DNA from: Pseudomonas sp. FP453
GTDB lineage: Bacteria; Pseudomonadota; Gammaproteobacteria; Pseudomonadales; Pseudomonadaceae
Length of the DNA: 64,000 nucleotides
Assembly: GCF_030687495.1 (NCBI RefSeq)
Contig: NZ_CP117435.1
Coordinates: 3,600,501 to 3,664,500, forward strand
Direction of reading: 5' to 3'
The position numbers and the translations under genes are program-made. The notes beneath the pieces were generated by a model. It did no database searches, was not told where the DNA came from, and saw only the letters and a list, made by a program, of their open reading frames with translations. Shown here one piece after another: positions 42,764-52,894 of the stretch. Position 1 is the first letter of the stretch. Each line of letters starts with the position of its first letter.

Positions 42764-44506
42764 TTACTTACGCGCCGCCTCCCACTGCTTAAGCAGATCA
42801 CCGTATGCCACGGTCTCGCCTTTCGGCTTTTCGTTCGCCAGTTTCGGCTTCGGCGCACCCGGCTGGTCGAACCAGTATTGGGCGTCACGTTCTTCGTTCA
42901 TTTTCGGGCCGCATACCGGTTGCACCTTGGAGCGTTCCAGGCGCGTCATGATCGCGTCTTGCTCCTTGGCCAGGTTGTCCAGTGCCTGCTGCGGGGTTTT
43001 CTCGCCGCTGGCGGCGGCGGCGATGTTGCTCCACCACAGCTGTGCCAGGCGTGGGTAGTCCGGCACGTTGGTGCCGGTCGGTGACCACTCGGTGCGGGCC
43101 GGGCTGCGGTAGAACTCCACCAGGCCACCGAGCTTCGGCGCCATGTCGGTCATGGCCTGGGAGTTGATGTCGGACTCACGAATCGGCGTCAGGCCGACGA
43201 TGGTTTTCTTCAGCGACACGGTTTTCGAGGTCACGAACTGGGCGTAGAGCCACGCCGCGAGTTTCTGCTTCTCCGGGGTGGATTTGAGGAAGGTCCAGGA
43301 GCCTACGTCCTGATAGCCCTTCTTCATGCCCTTCTCCCAGTACGGTCCGACAGGCGACGGCGCCATGCGCCATTTCGGCGTGCCGTCGGCATTCACCACC
43401 GGCAACCCTGGCTTGACCATGTCGGCGGTAAACGCGGTGTACCAGAAGATCTGCTGGGCGATATTGCCTTGGGACGGCACCGGGCCGGACTCGGAGAAGG
43501 TCATGCCCGCCGCTTCCGGTGGCGCGTAAGCCTTCATCCAGTCCACGTATTTTTGCGTGGCGAACACCGCCGCCGGGCCGTTGGTGTCGCCGCCCCGGGT
43601 GACGCTGGAACCCACCGGGTGGCAGTCCTCGACACGAATACCCCACTCGTCCACCGGTAAGCCGTTAGGCAGACCTTTGTCGCCGCCACCGGCCATGGAG
43701 AACCACGCGTCGGTGAAGCGCCAGCCGAGGGACGGGTCTTTCTTGCCGTAGTCCATATGCCCGTAAACGCGCTTGCCGTCGATTTCCTTGACGTCTTCGC
43801 TGAAGAATTTGGCGATGTCTTCGTAGGCCGACCAGTTCACCGGCACACCGAGGTCATAGCCGTACTTTTCCTTGAACTTGGCTTTCAAGTCCGCGCGTTC
43901 GAACCAGTCGGCGCGGAACCAATACAGGTTGGCGAATTGCTGGTCGGGCAGCTGGTAGATCTTGCCGTCGGGCGCCGTGGTGAAGGAGATGCCGATAAAG
44001 TCCTTGATATCCAGGGTTGGCGAGGTGAAGGCCTTGCCTTCGTTGGCCATCAGGTCGGTGATGGATTCGGTCTTGCCATAGCGAAAGTGTGTACCGATCA
44101 AGTCGGAATCGTTGACCCAGCCGTCGTAGATGTTTTTGTCGGACTGCATCTGGGTTTGCAGTTTTTCCACCACGTCGCCTTCCTGCAGCAGGTCGTGGGT
44201 CAGCTTGATCCCGGTGATTTCGCTGAAGGCCTTGGCCAGCACCTTGGATTCGTACTCGTGGGTGGTGAGGGTTTCCGACACCACGTTGATCTTCATCCCA
44301 CGGAACGGTTCCGACGCCTTGATAAACCATTTCAACTCTTCGAGCTGCTGCTCGGCCGTGAGCGTTGATGGCTTGAACTCGCTGCCGATCCATTTTTTTG
44401 CCGCATCTTCGTACGCATCAGCCCAGGCCGAGGCACTCAAACCGCTGAGGGCCAGTACGGCGGCCAATGAAATGCTATGTCGCAGCTTATTGTTTTTATC
44501 GAACAT
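42764..44506 (-). CDS. glpV: glycerol-type ABC transporter substrate-binding protein (GlpV-like)
   Basis: 580-residue periplasmic binding protein, unusually long for family 1 sugar-binding proteins but right for GlpV of Rhizobium glycerol transporters. Signal peptide about 1-29 (LSGLSASAWA). Motifs: GMKINVVSETLTTHEYESKV, ITDLMANEGKAFTSP, DGKIYQLPDQQFANLYWFRA, CHPVGSSVTRGGDTNGPAA and IAQQIFWYTAFTADMV. Last gene of the six-gene operon and followed by a strong terminator. The gene set and order (two ATPases, two permeases, DUF2160, large binding protein) match GlpSTPQUV. Glycerol is therefore the best guess; another small polyol or sugar is possible. Confidence 0.85.
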   Translation of the reverse strand: MFDKNNKLRHSISLAAVLALSGLSASAWADAYEDAAKKWIGSEFKPSTLTAEQQLEELKWFIKASEPFRGMKINVVSETLTTHEYESKVLAKAFSEITGIKLTHDLLQEGDVVEKLQTQMQSDKNIYDGWVNDSDLIGTHFRYGKTESITDLMANEGKAFTSPTLDIKDFIGISFTTAPDGKIYQLPDQQFANLYWFRADWFERADLKAKFKEKYGYDLGVPVNWSAYEDIAKFFSEDVKEIDGKRVYGHMDYGKKDPSLGWRFTDAWFSMAGGGDKGLPNGLPVDEWGIRVEDCHPVGSSVTRGGDTNGPAAVFATQKYVDWMKAYAPPEAAGMTFSESGPVPSQGNIAQQIFWYTAFTADMVKPGLPVVNADGTPKWRMAPSPVGPYWEKGMKKGYQDVGSWTFLKSTPEKQKLAAWLYAQFVTSKTVSLKKTIVGLTPIRESDINSQAMTDMAPKLGGLVEFYRSPARTEWSPTGTNVPDYPRLAQLWWSNIAAAASGEKTPQQALDNLAKEQDAIMTRLERSKVQPVCGPKMNEERDAQYWFDQPGAPKPKLANEKPKGETVAYGDLLKQWEAARK

Positions 44507-44538
44507 AGAGACCTCCTGGTTGTTTATTCATAAGGGCA

Positions 44539-44811
44539 CTAGCCCCAACGCATCACGCTCAACAGCCACACCAGGGACAGCGCAGTCGCTGCCCAGATGC
44601 TCCAGCCGGTGACGCCGATTACCAGCAAATGCAGGTAGGCGCTGCCGAGAAGACCGATAAACAAACGATCACCACGGGTGGTGCTGATCGGCAAAAAGCC
44701 GCGCCGGGGAATACTCGGCGAACGCAGTTCCCAGGTGGTCATGCCCGCCAAAATCAGCGCGATGCCGCCAAAGAACAGTGCGGTTGGGGTGGTCCAGGCC
44801 ATCCATTCCAT
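44539..44811 (-). CDS. DUF2160 small membrane protein
   Basis: 90 residues with three predicted helices (MAWTTPTALFFGGIALILAG, an inner segment near 48-65, and a C-terminal one ending LSVMRWG), matching DUF2160 proteins always found inside glp-type ABC operons (called GlpU in some reports). Of the two adjacent ATGs, 44811 gives the better spacing to GAGGAG. Ten bases after the glpQ stop. Presumed accessory subunit of the permease; function untested to my knowledge. Confidence 0.85.
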   Translation of the reverse strand: MEWMAWTTPTALFFGGIALILAGMTTWELRSPSIPRRGFLPISTTRGDRLFIGLLGSAYLHLLVIGVTGWSIWAATALSLVWLLSVMRWG

Positions 44812-44821
44812 CATCGACTCC

Positions 44822-45622
<801 letters not shown>

Positions 45623-45632
45623 GTTGGCGGCC

Positions 45633-47592
<1,960 letters not shown>

Positions 47593-47593
<1 letters not shown>

Positions 47594-48687
47594 CAGGCAA
47601 CCCTCGCGACACGGCGCCCGGGGGCCTGGACCAGACGGCCCTGGCTATCGAACACAAACAGTTTATGGGTGGGGATATACACGCGGATCGGCGCGTCGAC
47701 GTCGTACTCATGCACCCCAGGCAGGTGCAAAACCAGTAGGAAATGTTCGCTGCGCACATGCAGGAAGGTTTCCGAACCGCTGATCTCGGCGACTTCCACG
47801 GTCACCGCCAGTTCCAGGTCGTCGTCGTTGCTGGGCACCAGGCTGATGTGGCTGGGGCGCACACCGAAGCGGAATTCCCCTTCGCCGATGGGGCGCAAAT
47901 CGACGTTGAGCGGAAAGTGCACGAAATTGGCGAAGCTCACTTCGTTGCCACTGATGCGCCCCGGCATCAGGTTGATCGGCGGCTCGGAAAACAACTCGGC
48001 GGCGAGCACACTCTGCGGCTGGTGATAGACCTCGGCGGCCTTGCCGCTCTGGATCACCCGACCTTCGTGAAGGATGGTGGTGGTGCCACCCAGTGCCAGG
48101 GCTTCGTTGGGTTCGGTGGTGGCGTAGATGGCGATGGTGTGGCGCGCCTTGAACAGCTCGCGCATTTCCTGACGCAGTTCTTCACGCAGTTTGTAGTCCA
48201 GGTTCACCAGCGGCTCATCGAACAGGATCAGCTCGGCATCCTTGACCAGCGCGCGGGCCATGGCCGTGCGTTGCTGCTGGCCGCCGGACAGCTCCAGCGG
48301 ATGACGCTGCAGGAATTTCTCGATGCGCAACATTCTGGCGGTTTCGAGCACTTTGCTCTGGATCAACTCGTTGGCCACACCGGCCTGGCGCAAGGGCGAG
48401 GCGATGTTTTCGAAAACGGTCATGGTCGGGTAGTTGATGAACTGCTGGTACACCATCGACACGTTGCGCAAGCGCACCGGTTTGTGGGTGACATCCACGC
48501 CATTCATCAGGATGCGGCCGCTGTCGGGCTTGTCCAGGCCGGCCATCAGGCGCATCAGGCTGGTCTTGCCGGACAGGGTGCGGCCGAGCAGGACGTTAAA
48601 GGAGCCGGGCTCGAAACGCAGGGTGGCGTCGTCGATCCAGGTTTGGCCTTCAACGACGCGGGAGACATGTTCCAGGGTCAATGACAT
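47593..48687 (-). CDS. glpS: ABC transporter ATP-binding protein (GlpS-like)
   Basis: 364-residue ATPase: Walker A GRTLSGKTS, canonical signature LSGGQQQRTAMARAL, Walker B LILFDEPLVNLD, and TOBE-like C-terminal domain (FRFGVRPSHISLVP). The switch position reads YATTEPNEALALG: the histidine normally found after the D-loop (xTHDQ) is replaced by threonine/glutamate, a departure complementary to the degenerate signature of GlpT. First gene of the operon; ATG 48687 lies about 45 bases from a sigma-54 promoter. Confidence 0.9.
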
Positions 48688-48731
48688 GACACGACCTTTT
48701 TATTATTGGAATGAATCTGGCCATTCGTCAG

Positions 48732-48747
48732 AGCGAGTTTCGTGCCA
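48732..48747 (-). promoter_or_regulatory. sigma-54 (-24/-12) promoter of the glp-type operon
   Basis: Minus-strand TGGCACGAAACTCGCT has GG and GC with the required 10-base spacing and matches the TGGCAC-N5-TTGC(A/T) consensus except for one base. It lies 45 bases upstream of glpS, and the divergent gene is a sigma-54 activator. Confidence 0.85.
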
Positions 48748-48790
48748 AAACTGCAAGTGCTTGATGTGTGAGGAGTTGGCTTGAACGGCA

Positions 48791-48859
48791 TGTTCAGGTG
48801 TGAACAATTGGGGTGAACAACTGAACAGTTCGGGGGTTGACAATGAACAGTTCTGAACA
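48791..48859. promoter_or_regulatory. upstream activator sites (TGAACA array)
   Basis: Five direct TGAACA hexamers (48801, 48814, 48822, 48844, 48854) and one inverted TGTTCA (48791). Two identical TGAACAGTTC sites at 48822 and 48844 lie exactly 22 bases apart, two helical turns, each containing the dyad GAAC-A-GTTC. Situated 45-110 bases upstream of the sigma-54 promoter, as expected for enhancer sites of the divergent activator. Confidence 0.65.
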
Positions 48860-48889
48860 ACACTCTCTTGGCCATCGACACAGGCAACA

Positions 48890-48979
48890 TGTGGGAGCGG
48901 GCTTGCCCGCGATGACGGTGTATCAGCTTGCCTATTCAGTGACTGACCCACCGCTATCGCGGGCAAGCCCGCTCCCACA
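48890..48979. repeat. REP doublet
   Basis: Inverted GTGGGAGCGGGCTTGCCCGCG motifs between the activator sites and the start of the sigma-54 activator gene. Together with the promoter and activator sites it accounts for the 342-base gap 48688-49029. Confidence 0.85.
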
Positions 48980-49029
48980 TTGGAGCTGCGCAAGGCTGTA
49001 TAAAAATAACAATAAAAGAAGGTCACCCC

Positions 49030-50847
49030 ATGGCCGAACCCTTGGCTCACGACACCCTTATCCAGGAATCCTGGCGCCGTTGCCGCGCGTTTGGCCTGGA
49101 CCATCAAAGCGCCCCCAGCTTCGACCAACTGCCCGCCGAAGGCATCAGCCAACTGCTGGAAAGCCAGCATTCGCTGGTGCAGACCACCCACCAGGAAGTG
49201 CTGCCCTACTACGAAAACATCCTGAGCAATTCCAACTGCCTGATCATGCTGGCCGACAACCAGGGCCAGGTGCTGACGTCATGGGGTACCCAGCGCTTCA
49301 TCGAGCCAAAGCTGGCCCGCGGCTTCAACCCCGGCGCCAGCTGGCGCGAGTGCTCCAGCGGCACCAATGCCATCGGCACCGCGCTGGCCTGCGCCCAGGC
49401 CGTGCATATCGAGCATGACGAACACTTCCTCAAGGCCAACCGCTTCATGACCGGTTCGGCGGCGCCGATCTTCGATGCGCAGCGCGAGATCATTGCCGTG
49501 CTGGACGTGTCCAGCGACAGCTACCTGCCGCCCTCCCACACCCTGGGCATGGTCAAGATGATGAGCCAGACCGTGGAAAACCGGCTGATCCTCAACCTGT
49601 TTCGCGGCGAGCATTTCCAATTGACCTTCAACACCGGCCTGAACAACCTGGACAGCCAATGGGCCGGCCTGCTGATCTTTGACGACAGCGGCCAGGTGCT
49701 GTCGGCCAACCGCCGCGCGGACAACCTGCTGGGGATCAGCTTGTCGCGGGTGATGATCGACCGTTTGTTCAAGGTGTCGCTGCTGGAGCTGTTGAACCAG
49801 CCGGAGGGACTGCCGTTCTCGTTGCAGGCGGCGGGACGCAATCGGTTCCAGTGCCTGTTGAAACGGCCCAAGCAGATGCCGGTGCAGGCACGAGTATTCA
49901 CACAACCAACGCCGCCAAAGCCTACGTCGATTGGGCTGAAAACCTTGCACTTTGGCGACCAACGCGTGGAAAAAGCCGTGCGCCAGGCCGAACGCCTGCT
50001 GGAGAAGGACATCCCGCTGCTGATCCACGGCGAAACCGGGGTGGGCAAAGAGGTGTTCGTCAAAGCCCTGCACCAGGCCAGTTCCCGCAGCCAGCAGGCA
50101 TTTATCGCGGTGAACTGTGCAGCGATTCCTGCGGAGCTGGTGGAATCGGAACTGTTCGGGTACGAAAAAGGCGCGTTCACCGGCGCCAATCAGAAAGGCA
50201 GCATTGGTCTGATCCGCAAGGCCGACAAGGGCACGCTGTTCCTCGATGAAATCGGCGACATGCCGCTGCCGACCCAGGCGCGTTTACTGCGGGTCTTGCA
50301 GGAACGCTGCGTGCAGCCTGTGGGCAGCAGCGAGTTGTTCCCGGTGGATCTGCGCATTATCTCTGCCACCAACCGCGCCCTGCGGGAGTGGGTGCAGGCC
50401 GGGCGGTTTCGTGAGGATTTGTACTACCGCATCGGTGGCCTGACCCTGGAGCTGCCGCCCTTGCGCGAACGCACCGACAAGCAGGCGTTGTTCCAGCAAC
50501 TGTGGCAGCAGCACCGCGAGCCAACCCAATGGGCCGGGCTGAGCGCCGAGGTGCTGGCGCTGTTCGAGCAGCACCCGTGGCCGGGGAATTTGCGCCAGGT
50601 GAGCAGCGTGTTGCAGGTGGCGCTGGCGATGGCCGAGGAGCAGCCGATCCGTGCGGAGCATCTGCCAGATGATTTTTTTGTGGATTTGCACGTGCCGGCA
50701 CCACTGCCAACCGGTGAATCGCTGGATGACAGCATCGACTTGAACCAGCGCTTGAAGGCGCTCGGCGGGAATATTTCCCACCTGGCGCGGGAACTGGGCG
50801 TCAGCCGCAACACCCTGTACAAGCGCCTGCGCCAGAACGAGCGCTAG
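49030..50847 (+). CDS. sigma-54-dependent activator (AcoR-like: GAF, AAA+, Fis HTH)
   Basis: 605 residues. GAF sensor about 60-185 (with the AcoR-type SWRECSSGTNAIGTALA), a PAS-like linker (210-300), AAA+ domain with Walker A GETGVGKE, the sigma-54 contact loop GAFTGA and Walker B GTLFLDEIGDM, arginine-finger region FREDLYYRI, and a C-terminal Fis HTH (LARELGVSRNTLYKRL). It should drive open-complex formation at the sigma-54 promoter of the divergent transporter operon when its GAF domain senses inducer, perhaps glycerol or a short alcohol. ATG 49030 follows AGAAGG. Its stop overlaps fecR by four bases tail to tail. Confidence 0.93.
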   Translation: MAEPLAHDTLIQESWRRCRAFGLDHQSAPSFDQLPAEGISQLLESQHSLVQTTHQEVLPYYENILSNSNCLIMLADNQGQVLTSWGTQRFIEPKLARGFNPGASWRECSSGTNAIGTALACAQAVHIEHDEHFLKANRFMTGSAAPIFDAQREIIAVLDVSSDSYLPPSHTLGMVKMMSQTVENRLILNLFRGEHFQLTFNTGLNNLDSQWAGLLIFDDSGQVLSANRRADNLLGISLSRVMIDRLFKVSLLELLNQPEGLPFSLQAAGRNRFQCLLKRPKQMPVQARVFTQPTPPKPTSIGLKTLHFGDQRVEKAVRQAERLLEKDIPLLIHGETGVGKEVFVKALHQASSRSQQAFIAVNCAAIPAELVESELFGYEKGAFTGANQKGSIGLIRKADKGTLFLDEIGDMPLPTQARLLRVLQERCVQPVGSSELFPVDLRIISATNRALREWVQAGRFREDLYYRIGGLTLELPPLRERTDKQALFQQLWQQHREPTQWAGLSAEVLALFEQHPWPGNLRQVSSVLQVALAMAEEQPIRAEHLPDDFFVDLHVPAPLPTGESLDDSIDLNQRLKALGGNISHLARELGVSRNTLYKRLRQNER

Positions 50848-51776
50848 CGCGGCTTGACCACCACCAGCAGGTCGGTGAAGTACTCCACCTGGATCGGCAG
50901 GTTGTCTGCCAGTGCCGCGAGGGCCGCCGCCGTGTCATCGAGCTTGAACACCCCGGACACCCGCAGGTTCTGCAGCGCCTGGGGATCAAAGCGCACCATG
51001 CCGTGGCGGTAGCTGGCCAGGGTTTGCAGGACGTCGCCGAGGGGCTGGTCGTTGACCTTGAGCAGGCCACGGGTCCAGGCGTCCGGGTCGGCGCTGCCGG
51101 TGGCTTGCGCGGGTTGGACGCGGCCATGATCAAGGATCGCACGCTGGCCGGCCGTGACCTTGACCTCATCGCTGCTATCACCTTTGACGGCCACGGTGGA
51201 TTCAATCACTGTCACCACGGTCGTGCCGTCCGCCGCGCGCTTGACCAGATAACGGGTGCCCAGCGCGGTCGCCGTGCCTTGGTCGGTGTGCACCACGAAC
51301 GGCCGTCGTGCATCCTTGGCCACCTCCACCCACAGCTCGCCTTGCAGCAGCTCAATCACCCGTTGCTGGCCGTCGAACTTCACGTCCACCGCCGAATTGC
51401 TGTTGAGCTGTAGCTGGCTGCCGTCTTCGAGGGCGATCTGGCGGCGTTCGCCGACGCCGGTGCGTTGGTCGGCCATCCACAGCGGCAGGTGTTGCAGGCC
51501 GAACCAACCGCAGAGCACCAGGCCGAGCACACCGACCGCCTGCGCGCCACGCGAGCGTTGCGGCGCGAACGCGCGGTTGAGGGCTCGGCGCGCAGGCTGG
51601 GCGGGCAACGTCTCCAGGCTGCCCCACAGGCCGCGCATGCGCTCGATGGCGACGGCATGCCGTGGGTCGGCGTCGCACCAGGTGTGGAAGGCTTGGCGGT
51701 CCTCTTCGGTGACGTCTTCGTCGTGCAGGCGGGTCAGCCAATTCGCTGCCTGCTGAATGATTTGTTCGGAGCTCAT
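50844..51776 (-). CDS. FecR-family anti-sigma factor
   Basis: 310-residue single-pass regulator. Cytoplasmic anti-sigma part 1-80 (AANWLTRLHDEDVTEEDRQA, WCDADPRH), one transmembrane helix near 86-102, periplasmic FecR domain (RRQIALEDGSQLQLNSNSAV, GELWVEVAKDARRPFVV), and a C-terminal STN-like part (GDVLQTLASYRHGMVRF). Sequesters or activates the FecI sigma factor, with whose stop its ATG overlaps by one base. In FecR systems the periplasmic end contacts the signalling domain of a TonB receptor; the receptor next door lacks one. Confidence 0.92.
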   Translation of the reverse strand: MSSEQIIQQAANWLTRLHDEDVTEEDRQAFHTWCDADPRHAVAIERMRGLWGSLETLPAQPARRALNRAFAPQRSRGAQAVGVLGLVLCGWFGLQHLPLWMADQRTGVGERRQIALEDGSQLQLNSNSAVDVKFDGQQRVIELLQGELWVEVAKDARRPFVVHTDQGTATALGTRYLVKRAADGTTVVTVIESTVAVKGDSSDEVKVTAGQRAILDHGRVQPAQATGSADPDAWTRGLLKVNDQPLGDVLQTLASYRHGMVRFDPQALQNLRVSGVFKLDDTAAALAALADNLPIQVEYFTDLLVVVKPR

Positions 51777-52315
51777 CACAGCGGATCGGCTCCGTGCAGG
51801 CTGTGGTAGCAGTGCACCAGAGCGCTGGAGATGTAGTTTTTGACGGTGCTGGAGGACACCTCCAGGCGCGTGGCGATCTCGCTGTAGGTCAGCCCGTCGA
51901 GACGGCTCAACAGGAACGCCTCGCGGGCCTTGGCGGGCAAGCCGGCGAGCATCTCGGCGATACGCTCCAGGGCTTGCAGCGCCACATGGATCGCAGCCGG
52001 GTCGGGCATGCCGGCGTCTTCGCACTGGATCACCAGGGCTTCCATGTAGGCTTTTTCGATACGCCGGCGGCGCGCGCCATCGATCAGCAGGCGCCCGGCG
52101 GTGGTCGCAAGAAAGGCGCGGGGTTCCTTGATGTTGTGCGGCTCGGCGAGCAGCAGCACGCGGATGAACGCGTCGTGGGCCAGGTCGGCGGCGTGTTGCG
52201 AACAGCCCAGTTTTTTGCGCAGCCAGTTGTGCAACCAGCCGTGGTGCTCGCTGTACATAGCCGCAAGGGTCTGCTGACGGGTTGAATCGTTCAGCACGGC
52301 CGGAATGTCATGCAT
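51776..52315 (-). CDS. FecI-family ECF sigma factor
   Basis: 179 residues: region 2 (YSEHHGWLHNWLRKKLGC, ADLAHDAFIRVLL) and region 4 (LAGLPAKAREAFLLSRLDGL, YSEIATRLEVSSSTVKNYI). Typical of iron-starvation sigma factors that transcribe a TonB receptor gene. ATG 52315 with GAGAAG nine bases upstream; the TTG six bases earlier is less likely. No clear Fur box was seen in the bases just upstream. Probable target: the TonB receptor gene downstream beyond the REP array on the other side, same strand. Confidence 0.9.
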   Translation of the reverse strand: MHDIPAVLNDSTRQQTLAAMYSEHHGWLHNWLRKKLGCSQHAADLAHDAFIRVLLLAEPHNIKEPRAFLATTAGRLLIDGARRRRIEKAYMEALVIQCEDAGMPDPAAIHVALQALERIAEMLAGLPAKAREAFLLSRLDGLTYSEIATRLEVSSSTVKNYISSALVHCYHSLHGADPL

Positions 52316-52456
52316 GCGCAAAAACTTCTCAAATGGGAAATATTACCAATTGCGCGAACAATGCCAGTAAAACGGAGTATGAGCAAGAACCGCTGGGCAG
52401 CGCCTGGCACTGTGGGATTGGGTTGCCACTTTGGATCAGATGCACACCGGCGAAAA

Positions 52457-52890
52457 TGTGGCAGCTGGCTTGCCTGCGATGGCAGTGGGTCAGCTGCATA
52501 TGTGTTGGCTGACAGGACGCCTTCGCGGGCAAGCCCGCTCCCACAGGGGATTGGGGATGGCTCGCAGGATCAGGCTCACACAGCTCAACTGTGGGAGCTG
52601 GCTTGCCTGCGATGGCAGTGGGTCAGCTACATATGTGTTGGCTGACAGGACGCCTTCGCGGGCAAGCCCGCTCCCACAGGGGATTGGGGATGGCTCGCGG
52701 GATCAGGCTCACACAGCTCAACTGTGGGAGCTGGCTTGCCTGCGATGGCAGTGGGTCAGCTACATATGTGTTGGCTGACAGGACGCCTTCGCGGGCAAGC
52801 CCGCTCCCACAGGGGATTGGGGATGGCTCGCGGGATCAGGCTCACACAGCTCAACTGTGGGAGCTGGCTTGCCTGCGATGGCGGCCGGTC
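52457..52890. repeat. tandem array of 133-bp REP-containing units
   Basis: Three almost identical 133-bp units (start 52457, 52590, 52723) plus a partial fourth from 52856. Each contains an inverted pair of REP motifs and the spacer GGGGATTGGGGATGGCTCG. The first unit has a few differences, the second and third are near-identical, indicating recent amplification. It fills most of the 579-base gap between fecI and the receptor stop; nothing else is seen there apart from the AT-rich fecI upstream region at 52316-52400. Confidence 0.95.
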
Positions 52891-52894
52891 AGGC

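Noticed and set aside
52316..52400. Fur box upstream of fecI
   Set aside because: The AT-rich stretch GGAAATATTACCAATTGC shows too few matches to the 19-bp Fur consensus to claim.
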